DNA of 18,469 bases from Acinetobacter sp. (GTDB lineage: Bacteria > Pseudomonadota > Gammaproteobacteria > Pseudomonadales > Moraxellaceae). The notes under the pieces were generated by a model. The model saw only the letters and a program-made list of their open reading frames with translations. It did no database searches and had not been told where the DNA came from. The position numbers and the translations under genes were made by a program. Below, one piece after another: positions 7,933 through 14,940 of this stretch; the stretch's first letter is position 1; each line of letters starts with the position of its first letter. The stretch lies in assembly GCA_030152675.1 (NCBI GenBank), contig JASLIY010000192.1:1-18469 (forward strand). Direction: 5' to 3'.

Positions 7933-8457
7933 ATGTCACAACAACATTTTGAATCATGGACACAACCACAAGGGTCAAGCCTCGAAGAATGGCTCAATAC
8001 CCGTATTGCGCGTTTTGAAAGTCGAAGCTATGACTTTGAGGCTTTGAAGTTTCAGGCCGATTACGACCCGAAGTATCGCCGTGCACAAATGCGTTATATG
8101 GGCACTGGTGCCACGGGCGTTAACGCGGATAGCAATACCGTGACCGCTGAAAACTTTACCTTTTCGACCATGGTCTTGCCTCCACAGTGTGAAGGTCCCT
8201 TGCATATCCACCATGACGTGGAAGAAGTGTTTTTTATGTTGCGCGGTGAGATTGAGCTGTTTATCGAGCACAACGGAGAAAAGTTCCAGACTCGCTTGCG
8301 AGAGCGTGATCTGATTTCGATTCCGCCGGGAATTTATCGTGGTTTGTTCAATCCCGGTGAAAACGATGCCTTGATGTGTGTGATGTTAGGAACCGGCAAA
8401 CCGACGATTCCGAATTATCCACCCGAGCATCCACTGTCACAGATCAAGCGTACCTAA
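7933..8457 (+). CDS. Cupin-domain protein with one altered metal-site residue
   Basis: A 174-residue single-domain cupin. Motif 1 is GPLHIHHDVEEVFFMLRGEI (residues 88-107), giving H91, H93 and E97 or E98 as metal ligands. Motif 2 is PPGIYRGLFN (131-140), where the usual fourth ligand His is Arg136. Many cupins use three ligands, so metal binding is still possible, but a four-ligand site as in gentisate-type dioxygenases is not. Possible roles are isomerase, decarboxylase or ring-product-modifying enzyme. Start has AGGAG 7 bases upstream. It opens the second group of genes (cupin, hydrolase, SDR, AspDH, ALDH, TPP enzyme) and is followed closely by the hydrolase. Confidence 0.85.
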   Translation: MSQQHFESWTQPQGSSLEEWLNTRIARFESRSYDFEALKFQADYDPKYRRAQMRYMGTGATGVNADSNTVTAENFTFSTMVLPPQCEGPLHIHHDVEEVFFMLRGEIELFIEHNGEKFQTRLRERDLISIPPGIYRGLFNPGENDALMCVMLGTGKPTIPNYPPEHPLSQIKRT

Positions 8458-8514
8458 GCTACTGTCGATCGAGATCAGCAGAACATTTGCGTTGTTTTTC
8501 AAAGGATGAAGATC

Positions 8515-9402
8515 ATGAGCAATCCGTTGCAACTGGATCAATTTCCGATTCAAAGCGTCAATATTCACGGCAAGCTTCAAAGCTACCGTGAGGCTGGGCA
8601 GGGGCCGACCTTGTTGTTATTACATGGGATTAGTTCAGGTGCAGCATCTTGGATCAAGCAATTTCAACATTTGAGCCAGCACTACAGACTGATTGCTTGG
8701 GATGCCCCAGGTTATGGCCAATCGGATGCGCTGGATCACGCGAGCCCTTCAGCAGCTGACTATGCTGAACGGATCGGTGCTTTTTTGGATGCTTTGCAGC
8801 TAGAGCGAGTGGTTGTGGTGGGGCATTCCTTGGGCGCCCTCTTTGCCGCGGCTTTTGCCGCAGCATATCCAGCACGGGTACAGCACTTGCTCTTGGTCAA
8901 CCCAGCGCAAGGTTATGCCACTGCGGATGCACAGACCCAACAGCAGGTCTATGCCAAACGTCCAGAGATGTTAAAAACTTTGGGGACGGCCGGCATGGCA
9001 GCGCAGCGTGGGCCACATTTGGTCTATCACCAGCGCCCTGAAGTTTTGGCGTTGATCACCACGGTGATGGCAAATCTCACCCTGCAGGGCTTTCGCCAAG
9101 CCTCTTATGTATTGGCCTATGACCAGATTCAGCATTATCTGCAACAGCTGCAGTGCCCGTGTCATGTGATTGCGGGAGAACAAGATGGGATTACCCCACT
9201 CAGTGGGATTGAGGCGTTGGTCGAGCAACTCAAGTTGCCGCATGTGTATCCGATTGCCGCTGCTGGACATTTGAGTTATCTCGATCAGCCCGATGTCTTT
9301 GAGCAGATTGTTTTCAAGATTCTCGATCCTGGTCTTCAGCATGAAACGGCTGAGAACGATAGCGCAGCTGGCCAGATTAACCTGAACATGCATCCGGTGT
9401 GA
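8515..9402 (+). CDS. Alpha/beta hydrolase, candidate ring-fission-product hydrolase
   Basis: A 295-residue alpha/beta-hydrolase. It has the oxyanion loop LLLHGISSG (34-42), nucleophile elbow VGHSLGA with Ser105, acid Asp224 in GEQDGITP and base His252 in AAGHLSYLDQP. The triad is intact. Size and motif spacing match carbon-carbon bond hydrolases (BphD/MhpC-like), and also simple esterases and haloperoxidases. Placed downstream of an extradiol enzyme, hydrolysis of a meta-cleavage product is the leading guess. Start 8515 is preferred to 8506 because AAAGGA (8501-8506) sits 8 bases before it. The last 25 residues (after ILDPGLQH) are a hydrophilic tail without a recognisable motif. Confidence 0.88.
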   Translation: MSNPLQLDQFPIQSVNIHGKLQSYREAGQGPTLLLLHGISSGAASWIKQFQHLSQHYRLIAWDAPGYGQSDALDHASPSAADYAERIGAFLDALQLERVVVVGHSLGALFAAAFAAAYPARVQHLLLVNPAQGYATADAQTQQQVYAKRPEMLKTLGTAGMAAQRGPHLVYHQRPEVLALITTVMANLTLQGFRQASYVLAYDQIQHYLQQLQCPCHVIAGEQDGITPLSGIEALVEQLKLPHVYPIAAAGHLSYLDQPDVFEQIVFKILDPGLQHETAENDSAAGQINLNMHPV

Positions 9403-9427
9403 ATGCGATTTGAATGTGAGTAACAGC

Positions 9428-10222
9428 ATGAGTTTTCAAGTAGAAAATAAAATCGCAGTCGTGACTGGCGGCTCTTCGGGGATCGGTCTGGCTGCAGTGG
9501 AATTGTTGGTCTCTCTCGGCGCCAAAGTGGCGTGGTGTGGGCGTGATCAAGCGCGGCTCAACGCATCCAAAGCGCAGGTTTTAGCGCGTTATCCGCAGGC
9601 CGAAGTCTTGACCTACAGTTGCAATGTCTTAGACAAAGTCGAAGTTGAAGCCTTTGCTGCAGCGGTACAGGCAGCACTGGGTTCCGTGGATATGTTGATC
9701 AACAACGCGGGTCAGGGGCGGGTTTCCAATTTTGATAACACCGCGGATGAAGACTGGCTCAAAGAAACGGAGTTGAAATACTTTAGTGTGATTCATCCGA
9801 TCAAAGCTTTTTTACCTGCGCTTCAACAGTCGAGTTGTGGCTCGATTACCAATGTCAATTCTTTGCTGGCCTTACAGCCTGAGCCACACATGATTGCGAC
9901 TTCGGCAGCGCGGGCGGCATTGTTGAATTTAACTCACGCGTTGGCGCATGAGTTTTCCCAATACGGTATCCGAGTCAATTCAATTTTATTGGGCATGGTC
10001 GAGTCTGCGCAGTGGAAACGCCGCTTTGCAGAACGTTCGGATCAAACCCTGACTTGGGAGGCATGGACGGCCAATATCGCCAAGCAACGTGGTATTCCGA
10101 TGCAGCGCCTCGGACGTGCAGAAGAACCAGCACGTGCTTTGGTTTTTCTGGCCTCACCGTTGGCGTCCTATACCACGGGTGCAGCACTCGATGTCTCCGG
10201 TGGATTTAATAAACATCTCTAA
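9428..10222 (+). CDS. SDR-family protein with non-canonical active site
   Basis: A 264-residue SDR-fold protein. The cofactor loop TGGSSGIG (13-20) and NNAG (92-95) are intact, and the ending TTGAALDVSGGF is typical. The catalytic Ser is S145 (NVNSLLA). Thirteen and seventeen residues later, where Tyr and Lys of YxxxK should be, there are Thr158 and Arg162 (TSAAR). The Asn of the tetrad is also not evident (LKYFSVIHP). From memory, TSAAR-type SDRs form a recurrent proteobacterial subgroup, so this is probably a lineage feature and not a mutation. The reaction is unknown; a non-redox lyase or isomerase role, or a different proton relay, is possible. A TTG at 9410 would add six residues; ATG 9428 with GTGAG upstream is preferred. 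Its stop overlaps the ribosome site of the AspDH gene. Confidence 0.87.
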   Translation: MSFQVENKIAVVTGGSSGIGLAAVELLVSLGAKVAWCGRDQARLNASKAQVLARYPQAEVLTYSCNVLDKVEVEAFAAAVQAALGSVDMLINNAGQGRVSNFDNTADEDWLKETELKYFSVIHPIKAFLPALQQSSCGSITNVNSLLALQPEPHMIATSAARAALLNLTHALAHEFSQYGIRVNSILLGMVESAQWKRRFAERSDQTLTWEAWTANIAKQRGIPMQRLGRAEEPARALVFLASPLASYTTGAALDVSGGFNKHL

Positions 10223-10232
10223 GGAGTGGCAG

Positions 10233-11024
10233 ATGAAACAACTGATGATGATTGGATTTGGTGCCATGGCCACTGAGGTCTATCGGCATTTACCTCAAGA
10301 TTTGTATTTGAAATGGATCGTGGTGCCAGCGCGGAGTGTGGACAAGGTCCAAGCCCAAGTGGGGGCGGAGGTGGCGGTGATTTCTTCGATCAGTCAATGT
10401 CAGGGACAGCCCGACTATGTGATCGAAGTGGCCGGTCAAGCGGCAGTTCGTGAGCATGCCGAGCAGATCTTGGCCTGTGGTTGGCGCTTGGGATTGATCT
10501 CTGTGGGCAGTTTGGCTGACAGTGAATTTCATGCCCGACTGCAACGCAGTGCCGAACAATCGGGGGGACAATTGCATCTGTTGGCCGGTGCGGTTGCGGG
10601 AATAGATGGCATTGCCGCGGCCAAAGAAGGGGGCTTGCAAAGCGTGGTCTATCAGGGGCAAAAAAGCCCGCAAAGTTGGCGTGGCAGTTATGCCGAGCAA
10701 TTGTTGGACTTGGAACAGGTCACTGCGCCAACGGTGTTTTTTCGGGGCAGTGCCCGTGAAGCGGCATTGCAGTTTCCCGCCAATGCCAATGTGGCGGCCA
10801 CGATTGCACTGGCAGGTTTAGGTCTAGACCAAACTCAGGTGGAACTGATCGTTGATCCTGCATTGCAAAAAAACAAACACATCATCGTGGCCTCGGGGCG
10901 TTTTGGTGAGATGTGTATTGAAATGGCGGGTGTGCCCTTGGCCTCCAATCCCAAAACCTCGACCTTGGCGGCATTGAGCGTGATCCGTGCCTGTCGTAAC
11001 CGTGTTGACGTGATTCAAATTTAA
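10233..11024 (+). CDS. nadX: L-aspartate dehydrogenase (NAD(P)-dependent)
   Basis: A 263-residue protein matching the usual length of this family (about 265). The N-terminal Rossmann domain begins MMIGFGAMATEV (5-16). The C-terminal catalytic domain (DUF108-type) has the family hallmark RGSAREAALQFPANANVAAT (171-190) and NKHIIVASGRFG (214-225), with His216 the probable catalytic base. Known members convert L-aspartate reversibly to iminosuccinate/oxaloacetate with ammonia. The start is fixed by AAGGAG (10221-10226), which overlaps the stop of the preceding SDR; the longer upstream frame would overlap that gene by over 130 bases. From memory, the characterised P. aeruginosa enzyme (PA3505) also lies beside an aldehyde dehydrogenase and a decarboxylase gene, which suggests a catabolic rather than NAD-biosynthetic role. 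The symbol follows family use only. Confidence 0.88.
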   Translation: MKQLMMIGFGAMATEVYRHLPQDLYLKWIVVPARSVDKVQAQVGAEVAVISSISQCQGQPDYVIEVAGQAAVREHAEQILACGWRLGLISVGSLADSEFHARLQRSAEQSGGQLHLLAGAVAGIDGIAAAKEGGLQSVVYQGQKSPQSWRGSYAEQLLDLEQVTAPTVFFRGSAREAALQFPANANVAATIALAGLGLDQTQVELIVDPALQKNKHIIVASGRFGEMCIEMAGVPLASNPKTSTLAALSVIRACRNRVDVIQI

Positions 11025-11075
11025 CTAACTTAAGCAGCGTGAGCCGATCTCTACTTGGCTCGTAGGGAGATCAGG

Positions 11076-12542
11076 ATGGTAGAACCAATTTATATCGCAG
11101 GGGAATGGCGACTTGGGCGTGGCAAGCCGATTTATAGTTTCAATCCGGCGGATCAGTCAGTCAATGCTGAGATCTCGACGGCGAGTTTAGAGGATGTGAA
11201 CGACGCGATTGAAGCTGCAGCGCGTGCTTGGCGTGCTGAGCATTGGCGCAACAGCATGGCGCATGAGCGTGCCAAAATTTTATATCGGGTGGCTGATTTG
11301 ATCGAAGCACGGGTCGATGCACTGTCGCTGCTTCAGAGTCGTGACAATGGCAAGCCTTTGTCAGAAACCCGTGGCTTGGTGATGAGTGCTGCAGCCACTG
11401 CACGTTATGTCGCCGCCGCTTGTGAAACGCTCGATGATGACCTGACCACACCGCGAGCCGCTGACTTGATGACCCTGAGTGTGCATGAACCCGTAGGGGT
11501 GGTCGCTGCGATTACACCGTGGAACTCACCGATCGCCAGTGAAGTACAGAAAATTGCGCCTGCGATCGCGGCGGGAAATGCCGTGATCCTCAAACCAGCC
11601 GAAGTGACCTCATTGATCGCTTTGGAATTGGCGAAAATATTTGAACAGGCGGGGTTGCCCAAGGGATTGCTCAGCGTCTTGGTCGGCAGTGGTTCGGTGA
11701 TCGGTGATGCCATTGTTCGACATCCGTTGGTACGCAAGATTTCTTTTACTGGCGGCACCAGCACTGGACGTCATTTGGCACATATTGCAGCGGATAAACT
11801 GATCACCACCTCACTGGAGTTAGGCGGGAAGTCTCCAACGATTGTGCTGCCGGATGCAGACCTTGAACTCGCCGCCAAAGGTGTGGTTTACGGGATCTTT
11901 AGTTCTGCAGGTCAAGCCTGTATCGCAGGTTCACGTCTGTTTGTGCATCAGAGTATTTACGATCAGTTTTTGGCACGCTTAATCGAACTGACCGAGCAGT
12001 TGCGTGTCGGTCATCCTGAACAGGCCGATGTGCATATTGGCAGTTTGATCAATGACAAACATTTGCAGTCAGTCGATCGCTATGTGCAATTGGCCTTGAG
12101 CGAAGGCGGTCAGATCCAGACCGGCGGACATGCCTTGACCACAGGTGAACTGAGCAAAGGCAGTTATTACTTACCGACCATTATCACGGGGTTGAAGAAC
12201 ACGGCACAGACCTGCCAAGAGGAAATCTTTGGTCCGGTGCTGGTGGTGATGCCGTTTGAGGATGAGGCGACCTTGTTGAATGACGCCAATAACAGTTGTT
12301 ATGGCTTGGCTGCTGGGATTTGGACAGAAAACTATCGTCAAGCATGGCGATTGGCGCGTGCATTGGAGGTGGGGACTGTTTGGATCAATACCTATAAGAA
12401 ATTTTCGATCTCCACGCCTTTTGGTGGATTTAAAGACAGTGGCATTGGTCGTGAAAAAGGCCGTAACGGCATCCTGTCGTATATGCAACAAAAGAGTATT
12501 TATCTGGCAATGAATCAACAGCCCAATCCATGGTGTGACTGA
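11076..12542 (+). CDS. NAD(P)-dependent aldehyde dehydrogenase
   Basis: A 488-residue ALDH with all catalytic elements: oxyanion Asn150 (TPWNSPI), general base Glu248 (LELGGKSP) and nucleophile Cys282 (SAGQACIAGSR), plus EEIFGPVL and the ending PFGGFKDSGIGREKG. It oxidises an aldehyde to the acid. There is no sign of the CoA-acylating variant, since Glu248 is present. ATG 11076 is chosen because AGGGAG lies 6 bases ahead; a TTG at 11055 is less likely. In context it would take the aldehyde made by the following TPP enzyme. Betaine-aldehyde and hydroxymuconic-semialdehyde dehydrogenases are relatives, so the substrate is open. Confidence 0.92.
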   Translation: MVEPIYIAGEWRLGRGKPIYSFNPADQSVNAEISTASLEDVNDAIEAAARAWRAEHWRNSMAHERAKILYRVADLIEARVDALSLLQSRDNGKPLSETRGLVMSAAATARYVAAACETLDDDLTTPRAADLMTLSVHEPVGVVAAITPWNSPIASEVQKIAPAIAAGNAVILKPAEVTSLIALELAKIFEQAGLPKGLLSVLVGSGSVIGDAIVRHPLVRKISFTGGTSTGRHLAHIAADKLITTSLELGGKSPTIVLPDADLELAAKGVVYGIFSSAGQACIAGSRLFVHQSIYDQFLARLIELTEQLRVGHPEQADVHIGSLINDKHLQSVDRYVQLALSEGGQIQTGGHALTTGELSKGSYYLPTIITGLKNTAQTCQEEIFGPVLVVMPFEDEATLLNDANNSCYGLAAGIWTENYRQAWRLARALEVGTVWINTYKKFSISTPFGGFKDSGIGREKGRNGILSYMQQKSIYLAMNQQPNPWCD

Positions 12543-12688
12543 TCGCGTTGATGCGCAGTCAGCCACTCAGCCATAGGACAGGAAAAAACAAGTAACCGTA
12601 GAGCTACAGCACACCGTAGCAGCAGATTTATTCGATGTGTACATGAACGTACCGCAATATCGCGTCAAGCATGCAAGTAGAGGCAGAT

Positions 12689-14467
12689 ATGACACAAGCT
12701 ATAATCAAAAGTAAAAAGACAACCACAACAGCATCCACCCTCTGGCCAGATCAGGCATCGACAGCCACGAGCATGGCTGAACTCAAAGCTGCGCTAAACA
12801 GCGAGCATCTGGTTGAGCAAGTAATGACACAGGTCAATGTGGGGGAGGCGATTGCACGATTGTTGGAGGCACATCAGGTCGAGAGCCTCTATGGTGTGAT
12901 CTCGATCCATAACCTGCCGATTGCGGATGCGATTGGGCGCCGTGACAAGATTCGCTTTGTGGCGGCACGCGGTGAAGCGGGTGCGGTCACCATGGCGGAT
13001 GCACATGCCCGTTTTAAAGGTTTGGGGGTGGCGTTAACCAGTACCGGCGCGGGTGCTGGCAATGCGGTCGGCTCATTGATCGAAGCCATGAATGCAGGCA
13101 GTCCCGTGTTGCATCTGACTGGGCAGGTTGAGCGAGCATATCTAGATCGTGATGCCAGTTTTATTCATGAAACCAAAGACCAGTTGAGCTTCCTCAAAGC
13201 ATCCAGCAAGGCGGCATTTCGCATCACCGATCCTGAACATGCGGTCGGTGTGATCCGTGAAGCGATCCGTGTTGCGACCACGATTCCAATGGGGCCCGTG
13301 AGTGTTGAATTGCCGATTGATGTGCAGGCGGCGATGATTGATCTACCGGCCAACTTAGGCCCGGTCAAACCTTTGTTATTGCCGCAGGCCGATGCTGAGG
13401 AAGTTGCGCTGCTGGCGAATGCCATTCAAGCCGCACAACGACCAGTGTTTTGGATCGGTGGTGGATGCTTGGACAGTGTTGAAGAAATTCAAGCCATTGC
13501 TGATCTGGGCATTCCGATCGTGTCCTCAACTCATGCGCGTGGTGTCTTGGCGGATGATCATCCACGCAGTTTAGGTGCTTTTCACAACTCGGCAGATGTT
13601 GAGTTACTGTTGAAAAATGCAGATCTGCTGGTGGTGGTTGGCTCACGTCTACGTAGTAATGAAACCAAGACGTACTCGGTGGAGTTCCCAGCGCAAGTGA
13701 TCCAAATCGATGCCAATCCCGTGGCGCAGCAACGCAACTATCCGGTCAGTCAATTTATCTGTGCTGAGGCCAAAGCTTTGTTGCAGCAGCTCTTAAAGAC
13801 TTTGCTGAGTCGCGGCGTCACGAAAATCAATGCCGCTTATGATGCCGAGATCGCGCAGGCCAAACAGTCTGCGATACATGCACTGCGTCAGCAGATCGAT
13901 CAATACGCTTTGATCTGTGATCACTTACGTGCCGCACTGCCACAAGATGGCATCTTGGTGCGTGATATCACCATGTCTGGCAGTACTTGGGGCAGTCGTT
14001 TATTTCCGCTGCAACACCCACTGCAAAATATTCATTCCTTGGCGGGTGCCATCGGCTTGGGTTTGGCCACAGGGATTGGTACGGCGATCGCCAATCCCAA
14101 CAAAAAAGTGGTTAGTTTGGTCGGCGATGGGGGCTTGATGCTCGGCATCGGCGAGATCGCAACCATGGTGCAAGAGCAGACCAATATGGTGCTGATGATC
14201 ATGAATGATGGTGGTTATGGTGTGATGCGCGGCATTCAAAATAACTACTTTGGCGGACGTCAGTATTTTAATAAGCTCCATACCCCAGACTACACAATGC
14301 TGGGGGAATCGATGGGGCTGAAAAGCTGGAAGGTGAGCAGTGCCGCAGCGTTTAAACAGGTGATTGAGGCTGCAGTGGCCTTGAATGGGCCGAGCCTGAT
14401 TGAACTGGATATGCATGCGATTGGGCCACTGAATTTTGCGGGGCCACCACAGAAAAAACTCTATTGA
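12689..14467 (+). CDS. Thiamine-diphosphate enzyme, acetolactate-synthase/benzoylformate-decarboxylase family
   Basis: A 592-residue enzyme with the three ThDP domains: PYR (about 50-215), central (about 245-375) and PP (about 420-580). Catalytic Glu96 lies in ARGEAGAVT. The Mg/ThDP motif starts at GDGG (479-482) and ends at ND (506-507, NDGGYG), with the usual spacing. It probably decarboxylates a 2-oxo acid to an aldehyde, which the upstream ALDH would oxidise; carboligation cannot be excluded. About 48 residues precede NVGEAIARLLE, where most family members begin. This tail (KTTTTASTLWPDQASTATS) is polar and low in complexity. GAGG 5 bases before the ATG supports 12689; ATG 12824 would give a standard-length protein but has a weaker ribosome site. 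A 146-base gap separates it from ALDH. Confidence 0.88.
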   Translation: MTQAIIKSKKTTTTASTLWPDQASTATSMAELKAALNSEHLVEQVMTQVNVGEAIARLLEAHQVESLYGVISIHNLPIADAIGRRDKIRFVAARGEAGAVTMADAHARFKGLGVALTSTGAGAGNAVGSLIEAMNAGSPVLHLTGQVERAYLDRDASFIHETKDQLSFLKASSKAAFRITDPEHAVGVIREAIRVATTIPMGPVSVELPIDVQAAMIDLPANLGPVKPLLLPQADAEEVALLANAIQAAQRPVFWIGGGCLDSVEEIQAIADLGIPIVSSTHARGVLADDHPRSLGAFHNSADVELLLKNADLLVVVGSRLRSNETKTYSVEFPAQVIQIDANPVAQQRNYPVSQFICAEAKALLQQLLKTLLSRGVTKINAAYDAEIAQAKQSAIHALRQQIDQYALICDHLRAALPQDGILVRDITMSGSTWGSRLFPLQHPLQNIHSLAGAIGLGLATGIGTAIANPNKKVVSLVGDGGLMLGIGEIATMVQEQTNMVLMIMNDGGYGVMRGIQNNYFGGRQYFNKLHTPDYTMLGESMGLKSWKVSSAAAFKQVIEAAVALNGPSLIELDMHAIGPLNFAGPPQKKLY

Positions 14468-14568
14468 TGCGGTGTTGAAGCGAGATAGAGGGGATGCCAG
14501 TCAGTAAGCGCAGATTTACTTCAAAAGTGGAGTTTATTAAGCCTTTTTGTTCTCGCATCTTATGCTCT

Positions 14569-14689
14569 AAATCTCTCCCTTGCGCCATATATGGTTCATC
14601 TTTGCCAAAGAGGGAAACTCCCTTGAAAGCAAGGCGCAATATGATTCGCAACACACCTCCCTTTGAAAAAGGGAGGTTGGGAGGGATTT
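14569..14689. repeat. MITE-like intergenic repeat with nested hairpins
   Basis: Ends AAATCTCTCCC (14569-14579) and GGGAGGGATTT (14679-14689) are inverted repeats with 10 of 11 matches. Inside lie CCTCCCTTT/AAAGGGAGG (14656-14664 and 14668-14676, perfect, 3-base loop) and AGGGA/TCCCT (14611-14615 and 14619-14623). No transposase is encoded. The CCTCCCTTTGAAAAAGGGAGG core belongs to a type of small dispersed repeat I associate with many bacterial genomes, including Acinetobacter. Copy number cannot be judged from one window. Confidence 0.6.
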
Positions 14690-14739
14690 AAAGCATCCGC
14701 TTCATGTTGCAAGAAATTTTATTGAAAAACAGCATGGAA

Positions 14740-14753
14740 ATTTAGATCTAAAT
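14740..14753. promoter_or_regulatory. Perfect 14-base palindrome, possible second operator
   Basis: ATTTAGATCTAAAT is identical to its reverse complement. It lies 102 bases before the 16-base box in the same porin leader region and has no match in the iclR-ferredoxin spacer. It could bind a different regulator, or be chance in AT-rich DNA. Confidence 0.3.
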
Positions 14754-14855
14754 CCTGAACTGCCTAGCCTTCGGATGAGGCGTGAGATTTGAGCATCGGA
14801 TACAGGGACTGACTTAAAAAGCTCTTTTTTTTAACTCAAAATCAAAACAAACAAA

Positions 14856-14871
14856 GTTTTATATATAAAAC
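14856..14871. promoter_or_regulatory. Regulator box, copy C (perfect palindrome) before the porin
   Basis: GTTTTATATATAAAAC is a perfect 16-base palindrome 69 bases before the porin ATG. It matches box B in front of the operon at 14 of 16 positions. The simplest reading is that the same IclR-family regulator controls both the operon and the porin. Confidence 0.55.
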
Positions 14872-14940
14872 GCAGCGATAGCTGCAGACAACATGATCAG
14901 GATCAAGTGCATGTTGTGGGGTTCTACAGGAAGTAATGAC

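Larger units (their letters stand above)
14468..14940. other. 473-base spacer before the porin
   Basis: No convincing gene. It holds a MITE-like repeat (14569-14689), a perfect 14-base palindrome (14740-14753) and the 16-base regulator box (14856-14871). No T-tailed hairpin follows the TPP gene, so the porin may be reached by readthrough as well as from a promoter of its own. I could not settle on a -35/-10 pair here. Confidence 0.6.

Noticed and set aside
8971..9429. 152-codon minus-strand frame
   Set aside because: Shadow of the alpha/beta hydrolase, whose catalytic triad is intact on the plus strand.
10089..10232. Upstream extension of the aspartate dehydrogenase frame
   Set aside because: It overlaps the preceding SDR. 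A strong ribosome site and family length place the start at 10233.
477..14490. Shared GAAGCGAGAT after gabD and after the TPP gene
   Set aside because: Ten-base repeats are expected by chance many times in 18 kb. The flanks do not match.
14494..14691. 65-codon plus-strand frame ending PPFEKGRLGGI
   Set aside because: It is the translation of the MITE-like repeat. There is no ribosome site, and I regard the ending as a known artefact of this kind of repeat.
14811..14834. TTAAAAAGCTCTTTTTTTTAA as a terminator
   Set aside because: The possible stem is almost all A-T with a two-base loop, too weak to call.
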